From Schlesneria sp. (GTDB taxonomy: Bacteria > Planctomycetota > Planctomycetia > Planctomycetales > Planctomycetaceae): a stretch of 64,000 nt of DNA. Numbering within the stretch: the stretch's first letter is position 1; each line of letters opens with the position of its first letter. The stretch is from assembly GCA_028291515.1 (NCBI GenBank), contig JAQGHU010000040.1, positions 1-64,000 of the forward strand, read 5' to 3'. Position numbers and translations under genes: made by a program. Shown piece by piece: positions 8,102-17,225 of this stretch. The notes under the pieces are model-generated. The model made no database searches. It was not told the origin of the DNA and was given only the letters and a program-made list of their open reading frames with translations.

Positions 8102-8830
8102 TCAGTTCTTCGGATGCAGAATCACCTGCAGACCTTGTGACTTTGTCGAGCGCATGTACTCAGTTACTCGCTCGCTCTTGGCATCGAGGCGACCGTTTTC
8201 GAGCTTGGCAACAACCGTAATCGAACTGTCGATGGACTGACGTGCTCCTGCTGCACGTTGAACTTCCGGGCGCCCCGTTCGATTGCCGATTTCCAGGATC
8301 CGGAATGGTCCGACGATTTCACTGTTCGAATTGGTCGGTGGGGTCTGGTTGTTATCGGCAACTGGAATCTGAGTTGGACCTCCGACTCGAGGCAGAACAA
8401 ACGACACTTCGTCGTTGGGGTTCACTCGCGCCGAGTTGAAAGTCCGCATATCGATCGGAATCCAGATCGCAACTTCATTCTTGCCGATCTTTTCGTTCAG
8501 GTCTTTCGCACCCGGCGTCCGGATATCCTGCTGCAGCACGAGTTCGCCGCCGCGGTAGCTGCGAGTCGAAGTGGCTCCGACAACTAGTGACAAATCTTTC
8601 CAGCGGGGGGCAACTTGATCGAGGTTGCCGACCGCACTTTGCGGGATGTCGATCTTCGCCAACTGATCTTCGCGCAGGGTGTCGCCGATATTGATTTGAT
8701 AGTCAGCCTTGATCGCGATGAAGGAAACGCGGTTTTCCTTACCCGCCAGGCGCTCCAAGTACATCCAGTTGCAGATCGCACCGGCCAGACCCAGGCCGAG
8801 CGACAACAGCAATCCTTGGACACCCTTCAT
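8102..8830 (-). CDS. CpaB-like Flp pilus assembly protein (SAF domain)
   Basis: 242 residues. One N-terminal membrane anchor (about residues 5-22) is followed by a SAF-type domain: ADYQINIGDTLREDQLAKIDIP, then a region rich in SYRGGELVLQQDI, as in CpaB/RcpC of Tad pili. CpaB stabilises the outer-membrane secretin channel in known Tad systems. A Thr/Asn/Pro-rich insertion lies near residue 165 and a basic C-terminal part follows. It is the last gene of the minus-strand pilus block and its start overlaps the stop of the preceding gene by four bases (ATGA), supporting ATG 8830 and translational coupling. No secretin gene is visible here. Confidence 0.8.
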   Translation of the reverse strand: MKGVQGLLLSLGLGLAGAICNWMYLERLAGKENRVSFIAIKADYQINIGDTLREDQLAKIDIPQSAVGNLDQVAPRWKDLSLVVGATSTRSYRGGELVLQQDIRTPGAKDLNEKIGKNEVAIWIPIDMRTFNSARVNPNDEVSFVLPRVGGPTQIPVADNNQTPPTNSNSEIVGPFRILEIGNRTGRPEVQRAAGARQSIDSSITVVAKLENGRLDAKSERVTEYMRSTKSQGLQVILHPKN

Positions 8831-9744
8831 TGCGATTTCCTTTCAGGCGCAGACCAGATCACCCCCGTCAACCGATCATCCGGTTCTCGCCGAATCTGGA
8901 TGTCAGTCACAAACTGGTCGCGTCGGATCTTTAAACTGGCTGCTTCTGGACTGATCGACTTGGAGACGACGAACTTTTGACCGTATTGAACTTCGAAGTG
9001 TTGTACCCAACCGGCGATGTCGCCGCGACCCTGGATGATCCGCCACCGGCATCCGTCGGCCCCGTGTAGATCGGTGATGTTGCGTGAGTTGTCGGGCAAT
9101 TTCAGCGAAGAGGGCGCTGCTGGAGCGGGTCTGGCCGAATCGGGGCGGAAGACGTAAATCGTCCAGTCCCCCGGTGATGTGGGAAAGCCCAGGCCCCAGG
9201 CGACGATTCGCTGCTGGCCTGCTTCATCACTGGACCCTTCAATAAATCGCGTCGCTACAAATGATGGCAGCGGTTCTTTGCGGCGATAGACGTTTCCTAG
9301 CGACGAATCCCACAGGACTGCCGGCGTTGCCTCGAGCGCCGTCAGCCAGCCTTGTTCCGCTTCTTCCATTGGCTGCGTGGGAGTTTCACTGGTCAAGACT
9401 AGCGATTGACCGATTCGCGTCAGTTCTTCTTCCAGTTGTTTGCGTTCCCCTTGAAACGGGCGTCGTTCCATCGCCGTCGCGGAGTCCCCGAACCGCAGTG
9501 TTACAGGCGTGTGGTTCCAATCGAGATCGACGGCGGTCAGGCCTGAAAAATCGGGGGTTAATGAACTCGGATCTGTTCGCCACCAATCGATCAATTGCCG
9601 ACCGACCGACAATCCGACTGTCAACACAAACCCCATCACCAGTAAATCGACGGCACGCCGAGTCAGCCGGCGACCGAGCGATGGAGCCGGGGGCGCGGGG
9701 GAACTCAATGGCCGACTCCAATCGGAGACGGCGGGCATGCGCAA
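8827..9744 (-). CDS. Membrane-anchored hypothetical protein in the Tad block
   Basis: 305 residues. I do not recognise a family. A Pro-rich N-terminus (SSPAPPAPS) leads into one hydrophobic segment at about residues 31-48, and the rest is predicted outside the cytoplasm, with a coiled stretch GERKQLEEELTRIG near 100. It overlaps the TadE-like gene upstream by 40 bases if ATG 9744 is used (ATG 9738 is an alternative), and overlaps cpaB downstream by four bases. This tight packing between two pilus genes suggests a structural or assembly role in the same apparatus. Confidence 0.7.
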   Translation of the reverse strand: MRMPAVSDWSRPLSSPAPPAPSLGRRLTRRAVDLLVMGFVLTVGLSVGRQLIDWWRTDPSSLTPDFSGLTAVDLDWNHTPVTLRFGDSATAMERRPFQGERKQLEEELTRIGQSLVLTSETPTQPMEEAEQGWLTALEATPAVLWDSSLGNVYRRKEPLPSFVATRFIEGSSDEAGQQRIVAWGLGFPTSPGDWTIYVFRPDSARPAPAAPSSLKLPDNSRNITDLHGADGCRWRIIQGRGDIAGWVQHFEVQYGQKFVVSKSISPEAASLKIRRDQFVTDIQIRREPDDRLTGVIWSAPERKSQ

Positions 9745-10832
9745 TTCGTTTTCTCAGGGCACTCGCAGCGCGTTAACTGGCCGCTCGGTGCACCGTTGCA
9801 TTTTTGGGCCTGCATGAACTGAGCCAGATCTTTGTAGCGCTGCCGCAAGGGATCGATGCCATTGTCACTGAAGCCACACATTTCCAGTTCACAGATCCAC
9901 TTCTTGTAGAGGTCCTCAAAACTGCTTGACATCGTACATGGTAGATTATCGATGCGGCTGAGCAACGATCCGCGATTCGGACTTCCGTCTTTGTGCAGGC
10001 GCGAGACGATGCTGGTATAGACGGTGTCCGGTTTCGATTCACACATCCCGCCCAATCGCGGATAGAAGTCCGGCGGTCGCCAACTGTGATACCGCCTAAA
10101 TTCGTCGTCGTTGTCGAGAGGATACAGATCCTGCTGGTTCGGATTGGACTGCAAGACCTGCAAGTTGGCGTTCAACATTTGCAGACTGGAATCGACTGCT
10201 CCATCAAGCGATGACAGGTCCGAGTGTTCAATGTCCCACCAGACATCCGCTCGGATATCCGTATTCCAGCCGATTCCCAGCGAATAGAACTGCCATTGAT
10301 TGTCGAAGACATCCTGCTTCAGGTTGAACCGAAACTTTCCGCCCGGCAGTGCCGTTTTCAGCAGTGGGACGGGCCTTTCCAGGACGGCATTGCCTTCCAG
10401 CACGGTCCCATCCATCTCCATTCGCCCCGGCACGTTCACGGCAACTTCCGCACTGGGAGCGGTAAGTTGCGGCCCACGGATACAGGGGCAGAGCAACGCC
10501 GGCTGTGCGTCCCAAAGCTGGCTGGATTGCGGCAGGTCCATTCCCGCATTCGTTGTCAGCGGGGCACTGGCTGGCCAATATCGAGGGGTCGGATTGTATT
10601 CGCCGGTTCGCGCGTTCACGGTTCGCCAGGCCGCATACCGTGTATTCGCCTGGGTTCGGACCTTCCAGGCCCCGGCCACACCAAAGTCGATCATCAGAGC
10701 CATCAGGAAGACCAGCATCGGCAGCGCGAGCGTCAACTCCAGCGGAGCCAGCCCGCGTCGTCGATGGAACTTGGTGCGCGGCATCTGGCGCGGCTCTGGT
10801 TCGAATCGATTTGGTTGGCGACAGCGATGCAT
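9705..10832 (-). CDS. TadE-like pseudopilin with long extracellular part
   Basis: 375 residues. The N-terminus has a prepilin-type site, RRRGLAPLELTLALPML: cleavage would follow Gly27, and Glu32 takes the +5 position used by prepilin peptidases. A hydrophobic helix (about 29-51) follows. The rest is a large, mainly polar domain with paired cysteines toward the C-terminus (CNGAPSGQLTRCECPEKTNC). TadE proteins are minor pseudopilins of Flp pili. ATG 10832 is the first start; ATG 10784 would place the signal closer to the N-terminus. It sits 16 bases after the TadG-like gene. Confidence 0.78.
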   Translation of the reverse strand: MHRCRQPNRFEPEPRQMPRTKFHRRRGLAPLELTLALPMLVFLMALMIDFGVAGAWKVRTQANTRYAAWRTVNARTGEYNPTPRYWPASAPLTTNAGMDLPQSSQLWDAQPALLCPCIRGPQLTAPSAEVAVNVPGRMEMDGTVLEGNAVLERPVPLLKTALPGGKFRFNLKQDVFDNQWQFYSLGIGWNTDIRADVWWDIEHSDLSSLDGAVDSSLQMLNANLQVLQSNPNQQDLYPLDNDDEFRRYHSWRPPDFYPRLGGMCESKPDTVYTSIVSRLHKDGSPNRGSLLSRIDNLPCTMSSSFEDLYKKWICELEMCGFSDNGIDPLRQRYKDLAQFMQAQKCNGAPSGQLTRCECPEKTNCACPPSPIGVGH

Positions 10833-10848
10833 GGTTCGTTTCGGGATC

Positions 10849-12714
10849 TCAGTGAGTGTTCACAAGGTGGAACTGTTGTACCGAGACATTCTGCAGATTG
10901 GGCGGTTGATAGCCTGAGAGAGCTCCATTGAGATGGGGACCCGGATGTTGCGAGAGTATCTGGGGCACATTGGCGGCGGTTGCGGGAACCAGCTTGGTCG
11001 TCCAGTTCTGATTGAACGAATCCCACTGACCATACTGTTCCCAACGATTCTCAATCGCAAACGGCGGCAGATGCCACCAGACCTGAATATTCGACGGGTT
11101 CGTGTTCGACAGCGAGTATTGATCCCACGATCCCGGCGCTAGATCGTAGAGATTCGCACAACAGGTTCCATTCGGCGGACACGGATAGAGGTGGACCCAC
11201 GGCGCATTCTCAGGCCAGGTCGTCGCCGCATTGACTCGCGAGAATCGTCCGCGCGGTGGAAAGATCGAGGCTTGAGCGAAAGCCGTCGCATACGTCTGGC
11301 TGTCTCGTTCCTGCGGGTTCTTGAACAAACCCGGGAACATCGGCTTCTGATGCGGCCAATAAACTGCCGAGACGAAAGTGTACGATCCTTCCAGCGTCTG
11401 CTGCGTGATCGGATTGGCGGGCCGACATGGTCGATCGGGCTGGTCGGCCGTCTGTACGCACCCATCGAAGTCCCAGGGCTTGGTCATATCGTAGTCCCTG
11501 GGCGGACCACCGTTATAAGGTCGAGTCGGCGCGTCGCGCATGACGAATGGCAGGTTCGTATGAGGATACTCGTTCTCGAGCAGCGAGTTCAAATTCGCAC
11601 ATGTGTAGACTCGCCAGAAATTGATGTAATTCGACATCTTGGCCGATGTCGCACCATAGTCGGGCGTGCCGTCGTCCGGGTATTCGAAATACGGGCTTAG
11701 CCAGTGCCGAATCCACGCATTGACATACTGATGAGCCAACTGTGATCGCAGCTTGCGGCTGATGCATTCCGAGCAGGAATAGCACGTCGGGCAACTGGGC
11801 GGGACGACATCGCCGACTTGCGCCGCATCCGAACCGAATCGAGAGGGATCGATAATCGGTATCGTCCGAGTGGTCGCCGCGGCTTCGTTACGCGTTCCCA
11901 CCACAGTGACATCTGTCGCCCACAGCAGGCCACGCAAGTCCTGGTTGCGGTGTTGCGACTTCGTCGTCGTTCCATAGCGCTGGGTCAACTCGTCTGTTGC
12001 GACGCTGGCGATGTAAGGAACAGTTTGGAGTACGGCCCGCTGGAAACGGGGAATGAAACCTCCTTCGAAAGAGCGATCTGGAAGGCCAGCGCTATTCTCA
12101 AAGTCGGGTCCCGCCAGGATGAACTCGAACAAGGGGAGAGTCAGTCGCGATTCGTTGAACGCCATCTGACTGAACTCTTGCACCATCAGTCGTTCGGTCG
12201 GCACTTTCGCGACGATGGCTTTTCCCATCAGCTTGAACTTCTGAGACTTCTCCTGTGTTCCTGTGCCGTTCGCAAACTTGTTGCCAACCGCCAACCAGGC
12301 ATCAAGGATCTCGGGCACAAACTTCTCGGACTTGCGATCGCGCCCCTCACGCATGTACGCGACGAGCGCGAAGGTTTCACATTCCAGATGATTACTGAAC
12401 GCAATGGCATTCAACCCGCGAGCGATGACAGACGCGCCCGAGTACGCCGCGGCGTCGGCGGCGTTCTGCATTCGCAGTTTGTCGTCAATCTGCCGACCCA
12501 CGTTGACGATCAGGACCAAAAGGATCGTGAACAAAAAGATCGCGAAGACGGACAATACGCTAATCGCGCCCCGTTGGTCGCGATGCACGCCGATCAGTCG
12601 ATCACGACACCAATGCAAAACCGCACGACAACGTCCGCTGCCGGCTGGATTCGATATGTGAGATCGTGCGTTCATGTCGGAGACTTTGAAATCATCACTG
12701 AGTCGGCAAAGCAT
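10849..12714 (-). CDS. TadG-like pilus protein
   Basis: 621 residues. VHRDQRGAISVLSVFAIF (43-60) leads into a membrane helix to about residue 72, followed by DDKLRMQNAADAAAYSGASVIARGLN, the hallmark of TadG/TadE-type proteins. The long remainder is extracytoplasmic and contains a cysteine cluster (CPTCYSCSEC) near residue 300 that could bind metal or form disulfides. The +5 residue after the Gly is Leu, not Glu, so normal prepilin processing is uncertain. ATG 12714 overlaps the upstream TadE gene by 20 bases; ATG 12675 is an alternative. Neither start has a clear ribosome site. Confidence 0.78.
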   Translation of the reverse strand: MLCRLSDDFKVSDMNARSHISNPAGSGRCRAVLHWCRDRLIGVHRDQRGAISVLSVFAIFLFTILLVLIVNVGRQIDDKLRMQNAADAAAYSGASVIARGLNAIAFSNHLECETFALVAYMREGRDRKSEKFVPEILDAWLAVGNKFANGTGTQEKSQKFKLMGKAIVAKVPTERLMVQEFSQMAFNESRLTLPLFEFILAGPDFENSAGLPDRSFEGGFIPRFQRAVLQTVPYIASVATDELTQRYGTTTKSQHRNQDLRGLLWATDVTVVGTRNEAAATTRTIPIIDPSRFGSDAAQVGDVVPPSCPTCYSCSECISRKLRSQLAHQYVNAWIRHWLSPYFEYPDDGTPDYGATSAKMSNYINFWRVYTCANLNSLLENEYPHTNLPFVMRDAPTRPYNGGPPRDYDMTKPWDFDGCVQTADQPDRPCRPANPITQQTLEGSYTFVSAVYWPHQKPMFPGLFKNPQERDSQTYATAFAQASIFPPRGRFSRVNAATTWPENAPWVHLYPCPPNGTCCANLYDLAPGSWDQYSLSNTNPSNIQVWWHLPPFAIENRWEQYGQWDSFNQNWTTKLVPATAANVPQILSQHPGPHLNGALSGYQPPNLQNVSVQQFHLVNTH

Positions 12715-13732
12715 AACGAGGTTGAATCACCGGCTTGACGGATTTCCAGCCTTCACACGTCATTGTCACCGCCGCCTGGATCTGAGTCGTGTACAGTGTC
12801 CGCGAGGCATCCAGACTAACGGCGTTGATTCGGGCTGCCACACGATCTGGCAGGCCATCCGAGCGAACGATCCGATTTGCGAGCAGTCGCCCCGGGCCAG
12901 GAAGTAACGCGAATTGGTGGATCACGTAAACGGTAATCGGATCCTGCCAGCCAATCTCGGCCTCGCGAAAGGCCGACTGCCGCTCGGGATCGGGGCATGT
13001 GTGGTTTCGGGGGTTGTACGAGATGAAGTTCAAAGAATCTCGCCCCTTGGGATCATAGGAATCCCGCCATTCAACAATGACACGCGTGTTCTGGTCGGCA
13101 TAGTTCAGCTTGTTCGCGATTCGATTGGGCAACTGAGTATTGGATTGAGAGGACGGAAGCAGCGTGGCATAGACCTGCTGATTCGCCATGGCGAGGTTTG
13201 CCAAGTAAGGCATCTGGCCGCGCATTCCCAGGCTGCGAGAGGGGCATAGCGGCATCAGACCCTGAACGACGGCCGCGCGGACTTTCCATAGCTTTTCGCT
13301 GGTGACAGAGGATGTCACTTCATAGTCGGTGAATTCACCATCGGACGAAGTCGGCCGCTGACCAATCCGGTTTTCGACTTCGGAGTACTCATTCAATTCC
13401 ATCTGACTTGGATCGTCGATCGCCGCGGGAAGCCAAACCGATGCCGAACGAGCCCCCGCGAATGCCGCGTAGTGGATGACCATCTGGGCGATCATCAACT
13501 GGCTGACCTGCACGATCAGCAAGATCACCATGATGAACATCGGCATCGTCAGCACAAAGGCGAGTGATTGAACGCCGCCTCGCTGGCACGAGTGGACTTG
13601 TCGTAACCGCTGCCAGTTCCAGGAAGAAACACCGACCGCCAATAACAATCGTAGGACGATCATCGACGCGCACAGCACGATGAAGCAAGGGAGACAGGCG
13701 ATGAGGATTTCGCGATGCACGGCCGCGGTCAT
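12695..13732 (-). CDS. TadE-like pilus protein with two membrane segments
   Basis: 345 residues. A first hydrophobic segment spans about 11-33. Then SCQRGGVQSLAFVLTMPMFI begins a second helix (about 57-79), followed by IHYAAFAGARSASVWLP, the typical TadE continuation. No Glu occupies the +5 position. The rest is polar and probably extracytoplasmic. It lies between the prepilin peptidase and the TadG-like gene, forming one continuous minus-strand run. Role: probable minor pseudopilin or assembly factor of the Flp pilus. Confidence 0.75.
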   Translation of the reverse strand: MTAAVHREILIACLPCFIVLCASMIVLRLLLAVGVSSWNWQRLRQVHSCQRGGVQSLAFVLTMPMFIMVILLIVQVSQLMIAQMVIHYAAFAGARSASVWLPAAIDDPSQMELNEYSEVENRIGQRPTSSDGEFTDYEVTSSVTSEKLWKVRAAVVQGLMPLCPSRSLGMRGQMPYLANLAMANQQVYATLLPSSQSNTQLPNRIANKLNYADQNTRVIVEWRDSYDPKGRDSLNFISYNPRNHTCPDPERQSAFREAEIGWQDPITVYVIHQFALLPGPGRLLANRIVRSDGLPDRVAARINAVSLDASRTLYTTQIQAAVTMTCEGWKSVKPVIQPRYALPTQ

Positions 13733-13776
13733 CTCCTGAAGGACAAATCGTCTCTGCGTGATTGGCGTCGCGCCAA

Positions 13777-14319
13777 CTACAGCAAGAGGCCCTGTCGCCA
13801 GATGTCATAGGTCACAATCAAAACGGCCACTAATCCTGCCGGTGCCAGAAACAGCGTTTGCTTCAGCGGCTGCCGGGCTTCTGCATCCAATGGAACCCAA
13901 CCCCGCGCCTGCCACATCTTCATCAGTTGTCGCATGGTCCCGGTCACGATGTTAAGAAACCCTAATTGCCAGACCACCACCACCGATCCCAGAATGCCTC
14001 CCAGAACCAGAGTCCACAACAACGCTTCGACACCCCGTTCGAATCCCAGGAACGCTCCCATCATGGCGATCAGCTTCAGGTCGCCACCACCCAACTGAAA
14101 TAAGACGAAGCAGACCAGCATCAGGAATCCGCAGACCAGGAATCCTTTAAACGAATCTTCGATCCCCGCCGCGCCACCATCGAACCAGCGGAGCACGAAT
14201 CCCAGCAAAATACCGGGATACGTGTTCCAGTTGTAAATGATCTGATCGCGCACATCGGTCACTGTCGCGACCACGAGCAACAGCACGAGCGTGACGACAA
14301 TCCCCACGGTCAACGTCAC
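13777..14319 (-). CDS. TadV/CpaA-type prepilin peptidase (A24 family)
   Basis: 180 residues, almost all membrane-embedded. Both catalytic aspartates of A24 aspartyl peptidases are visible: TDVRDQIIYNWN (Asp22) and GGGDLKLIAMMGAF (Asp80), the GxGDxK motif. It lacks the N-methyltransferase domain of PilD, as expected for TadV/CpaA, and cleaves the leader of Flp prepilins and TadE/F proteins. The small pilin gene ends 12 bases upstream, so enzyme and substrates are co-expressed. Confidence 0.88.
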   Translation of the reverse strand: MTLTVGIVVTLVLLLVVATVTDVRDQIIYNWNTYPGILLGFVLRWFDGGAAGIEDSFKGFLVCGFLMLVCFVLFQLGGGDLKLIAMMGAFLGFERGVEALLWTLVLGGILGSVVVVWQLGFLNIVTGTMRQLMKMWQARGWVPLDAEARQPLKQTLFLAPAGLVAVLIVTYDIWRQGLLL

Positions 14320-14331
14320 CGAGGCCTCAAA

Positions 14332-14562
14332 TCAATTAGAGCCCGTTCCGCTGCCGCCGGTCGTGACATTGTTTCCTTCGTTCTCCAGGTTTTGCATCCC
14401 GGACTCGAAGTACTTCTTGATGCTCGGCCAGCCGAACTTAATCAAATAAATCAGGATCGGCAACGCGATGGCTGCGACGATCAGAATCGTTTCCAGGCTG
14501 ACGGCACCTCGTTCGTCGCGATGCACTCGCAGCATCAGTTTGCGCCAAGAGAATTGCTGCAT
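14332..14562 (-). CDS. Small Flp-type pilin
   Basis: 76 residues. A short basic leader ending HRDERG is followed by AVSLETILIVAAIALPILIY: cleavage after Gly19, Glu24 at +5 and a long helix. This matches Flp/TadE-type pilins, although +6 is Thr where Flp has Tyr. The C-terminus is Gly/Ser/Asn-rich (NNVTTGGSGTGSN) and might be exposed on the fibre. The leader motif HRD(E/Q)RG is shared with the TadG-like protein in this block, suggesting a common recognition signal. Confidence 0.8.
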   Translation of the reverse strand: MQQFSWRKLMLRVHRDERGAVSLETILIVAAIALPILIYLIKFGWPSIKKYFESGMQNLENEGNNVTTGGSGTGSN

Positions 14563-14638
14563 GGTCTTTGATCTCCACCCTTGACTGTTTTCGATGCGCG
14601 TTGGCGCACTTGTGGTCAGTAATCCCGATTTCTCAATC

Positions 14639-14827
14639 TTACATCAAAGGCCACGAAATCTGCACACACAACATTTCCCAGACAAGTTGCATGATTCTTT
14701 TCCCTTTCACCGTGATGAATAACACGATGGGAAGCATCGCTGCCAGAATCAGCATGTAATCCAGGGCCGAATTCCCCTTTCGGGTGGAACGGATGTGTGT
14801 CGGAGATCGCTGCCGAAACGTACGCAT
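14639..14827 (-). CDS. Second Flp-like small pilin with Asp at +5
   Basis: 62 residues from ATG 14827; the frame is open up to 14911, giving 90 residues. STRKGNSALDYMLILAAMLP has the Flp layout: cleavage after Gly18, then the helix. The usual Glu5-Tyr6 pair is Asp5-Tyr6. A short cationic segment (KGKR) and a hydrophobic C-terminus follow. It is the first gene of the pilus block, ahead of the other pilin by 76 bases. It may be a second pilin subunit. No convincing ribosome site was found at either start, which lowers confidence in the exact N-terminus. Confidence 0.6.
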   Translation of the reverse strand: MRTFRQRSPTHIRSTRKGNSALDYMLILAAMLPIVLFITVKGKRIMQLVWEMLCVQISWPLM

Positions 14828-15253
14828 AAGGCTAGACAGTGTAATCGGCAGAAAACGTCGACGCCAGAACGACTTCTGGAATGTTTTTCCCGAAGCGGTA
14901 AACACCGCCAACAGAACAAAAGACCGGCGGGCCGGTTACTTCCACCAAAGGATCGCCCAAACGATGAATTCCTCGCAACATACGGACGGTTACACCTTGT
15001 CCTGTCAGGCCTGTGGTCAATACTTAGATCAATGAGGGAAAAGACAGAAGCCGTTGGAATCGAGTTGCGAAGATCGGCCAGAACGCAAGTCCTTCTCTTC
15101 CTACTGGTTCCTTAATCCTGGCTTGGCTGGTCCCCACGATTTGATCTGTTGCGACGTATTGATCGTTATGTGTTTGAGGGTATCCGGTTTGCTCTACGGT
15201 TCACATTTCATGGATCACGCGATGCTACTGATTCGAAGGAAAGGGATGCAACC
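14828..15253. other. Intergenic region between the Tad block and the fad cluster
   Basis: About 420 bases separate the divergent Tad block (minus) from the acyl-CoA ligase (plus), so both promoters should be here. I see no confident -35/-10 pair, operator or RNA structure. The only clear signal is a purine-rich ribosome site (AAGGAAAGGGA) just before ATG 15254. Longer N-terminal extensions of both flanking genes are possible in this stretch but have no homology support. Confidence 0.5.
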
Positions 15254-17008
15254 ATGTCCATTTCAATTGCTGAAGATCGGATTGTACTGAAGGATGCTGC
15301 CGCCCCTTGGCTGAAGCAGTATCCAAGTTGTACACCTGCTCATCTGAACTATCCTCAGGAGCCGGTCTGGTGGCTGCTGAAGCATGCCGCCGAACAATTC
15401 CCACACCGTATCGCCGTCCGATACTTCGACGAGCGTACGACTTACGAAACGCTGTACGAACAGGCCCGCCGTGCGGCGTCATTGTTCCGGTCTCTCGGAA
15501 TCCAGCCCGGTGACCGAGTCGGTCTACTGCTTCCCAATGTCCCGGAATACCTGATTGCCGCCTACGGCATCTGGATGGCTGGCGGCATCGCGGTTTCGCT
15601 GAGTCCACTATCCGTCGCGACTGAAATCGACGAGATGCTGCGTGCGACGGACTGCAAGCTGATCGTCGCCCTCGATCTGCTGGCTCCATTGGCCACTCGA
15701 GGCGAACATCGTCCCAGCCGCATCCTCACCTGCTCGATCGCATCGCGCCTGCACACCATGAAACGGTTGCTGTATCGAGCCGCCTGCCTGCAACGACGTG
15801 GCTTGCATACGGACTCACATATTGAGTTCAAAGACTTCGCGACCGAGATCAGCCATCAGGAACCGATCGCGGATCCGGTTCATGCCGATTCGCAATCGCC
15901 GGCCTACATCCTGCCGACAGGTGGAACGACGGGACATCCGAAAGCAGTGACCCTGTCGCATGCGAACTTGATGGCGAACGCGCTGCAACTCAAGGCCTGG
16001 TGTGGAAATCGAACCGGCCGCGACACCTTCCTGGCGGTGATTCCGTTCTTCCACAGTTACGGTCTTTCCACCTGCGCGACATCCGGCATCGCGATGGCGG
16101 CAACACTTGTCCTGCATCATCGCTTTCAGCCCGAAACGGTGTTGGACTTGATCAAATCGTCACGACCGAGCGTATTTCCTGCAGTTCCGGCGATGTTGCA
16201 TGTGCTGAATCAGCGCCTGCGAGACAACCCCGGTAAGTGGGATGTCCGTTCGTTGATGTGGGTGATCTCGGGCGGAGCTCCGCTGATGCCGGAAACGGCC
16301 ACTGAATTCGCGGAATTCACGGGGGCGCAGGTTGTCGAAGGCTTCGGCCTGTCGGAATGCAGTCCCGTCACACACGCTGGTCCGCTTGACGGCAATGCTC
16401 GAATCGGCACGATTGGCCTGCCGCTGCCAGATACGGATGCGCGAATCGTCGATGCAGAAACAGGAACTCGAATCCTTGGTCCCGGTGAAGTGGGTGAGCT
16501 GATCGTCCGCGGTCCTCAAGTGATGCTGGGCTACTGGAACAACGCGGAAGCCACTTCACAGGTGCTACGAGATGGCTGGCTATTCACCGGAGACCTGGCC
16601 ACCTGTGATCAAGACGGTTTCTTCAAGATCGTCGATCGCAAGAAGGATTTGATCATTACCAGCGGATTCAACGTCTATCCCAACGATGTTGAGTACGTTC
16701 TAAAGCAGTATACAGATGTCAAAGACGCAGCTGTGGTCGGCGTACCCGATCGTCAAAGAGGCGAGATCGTGAAGGCGATTGTCGCGGTGAAGAGCAAATC
16801 GCACTTCAATCAGCATCACTTTCAGACGTACATGAAAGAGCACCTGGCACATTACAAAGTGCCGAAGATTCTGGAGATCATCGAAGGGGAATTGCCACGC
16901 AACTTCCTCGGCAAAGTGTTGCGTCGCAAACTGCGAGACGAGCCCGGCTCGACGGAAAATGTCACTGAAGCTGTCACAGAGGCAGAAGTACCGGCAAAGG
17001 CCGATTGA
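15254..17008 (+). CDS. Long-chain acyl-CoA synthetase (AMP-binding)
   Basis: 584 residues from ATG 15254, chosen for its ribosome site and family fit (an open frame begins at 15149). It shows the ANL-superfamily order: phosphate loop LPTGGTTGHPKAV, the A5-type motif GFGLSECSP, GWLFTGDLATCDQDG, and IVDRKKDLIITSGFNVYPNDVE with the hinge, then the C-terminal Lys in NFLGKVLRRKL. It activates fatty acids to acyl-CoA through an acyl-adenylate. It leads the beta-oxidation genes that follow, which supports a FadD-like role. It ends with a short Glu/Val/Ala-rich tail. Confidence 0.9.
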   Translation: MSISIAEDRIVLKDAAAPWLKQYPSCTPAHLNYPQEPVWWLLKHAAEQFPHRIAVRYFDERTTYETLYEQARRAASLFRSLGIQPGDRVGLLLPNVPEYLIAAYGIWMAGGIAVSLSPLSVATEIDEMLRATDCKLIVALDLLAPLATRGEHRPSRILTCSIASRLHTMKRLLYRAACLQRRGLHTDSHIEFKDFATEISHQEPIADPVHADSQSPAYILPTGGTTGHPKAVTLSHANLMANALQLKAWCGNRTGRDTFLAVIPFFHSYGLSTCATSGIAMAATLVLHHRFQPETVLDLIKSSRPSVFPAVPAMLHVLNQRLRDNPGKWDVRSLMWVISGGAPLMPETATEFAEFTGAQVVEGFGLSECSPVTHAGPLDGNARIGTIGLPLPDTDARIVDAETGTRILGPGEVGELIVRGPQVMLGYWNNAEATSQVLRDGWLFTGDLATCDQDGFFKIVDRKKDLIITSGFNVYPNDVEYVLKQYTDVKDAAVVGVPDRQRGEIVKAIVAVKSKSHFNQHHFQTYMKEHLAHYKVPKILEIIEGELPRNFLGKVLRRKLRDEPGSTENVTEAVTEAEVPAKAD

Positions 17009-17225
17009 TCGGTCAAAGAGTCACCCCATTGGCATGGTCCTTGCTAAACAGGTAGGGGCCTAGCCAATGGAAGTAAGAATCACAATTTGAACTTGGATAT
17101 GCCACTGAATGAGATCTGCATCACAAATCAAAATCGCGTGGTCAGAGTAGGGCGAACAGAGATGGGTTTGAAACAACCAGTCTGATCTCGCTGTGACCTA
17201 CGCGTAGAAATGCGGAAGGTCGATC

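Noticed and set aside
11818-12738. 306-residue plus-strand frame
   Set aside because: Antisense to the TadG-like gene; Arg/Gln-rich composition.
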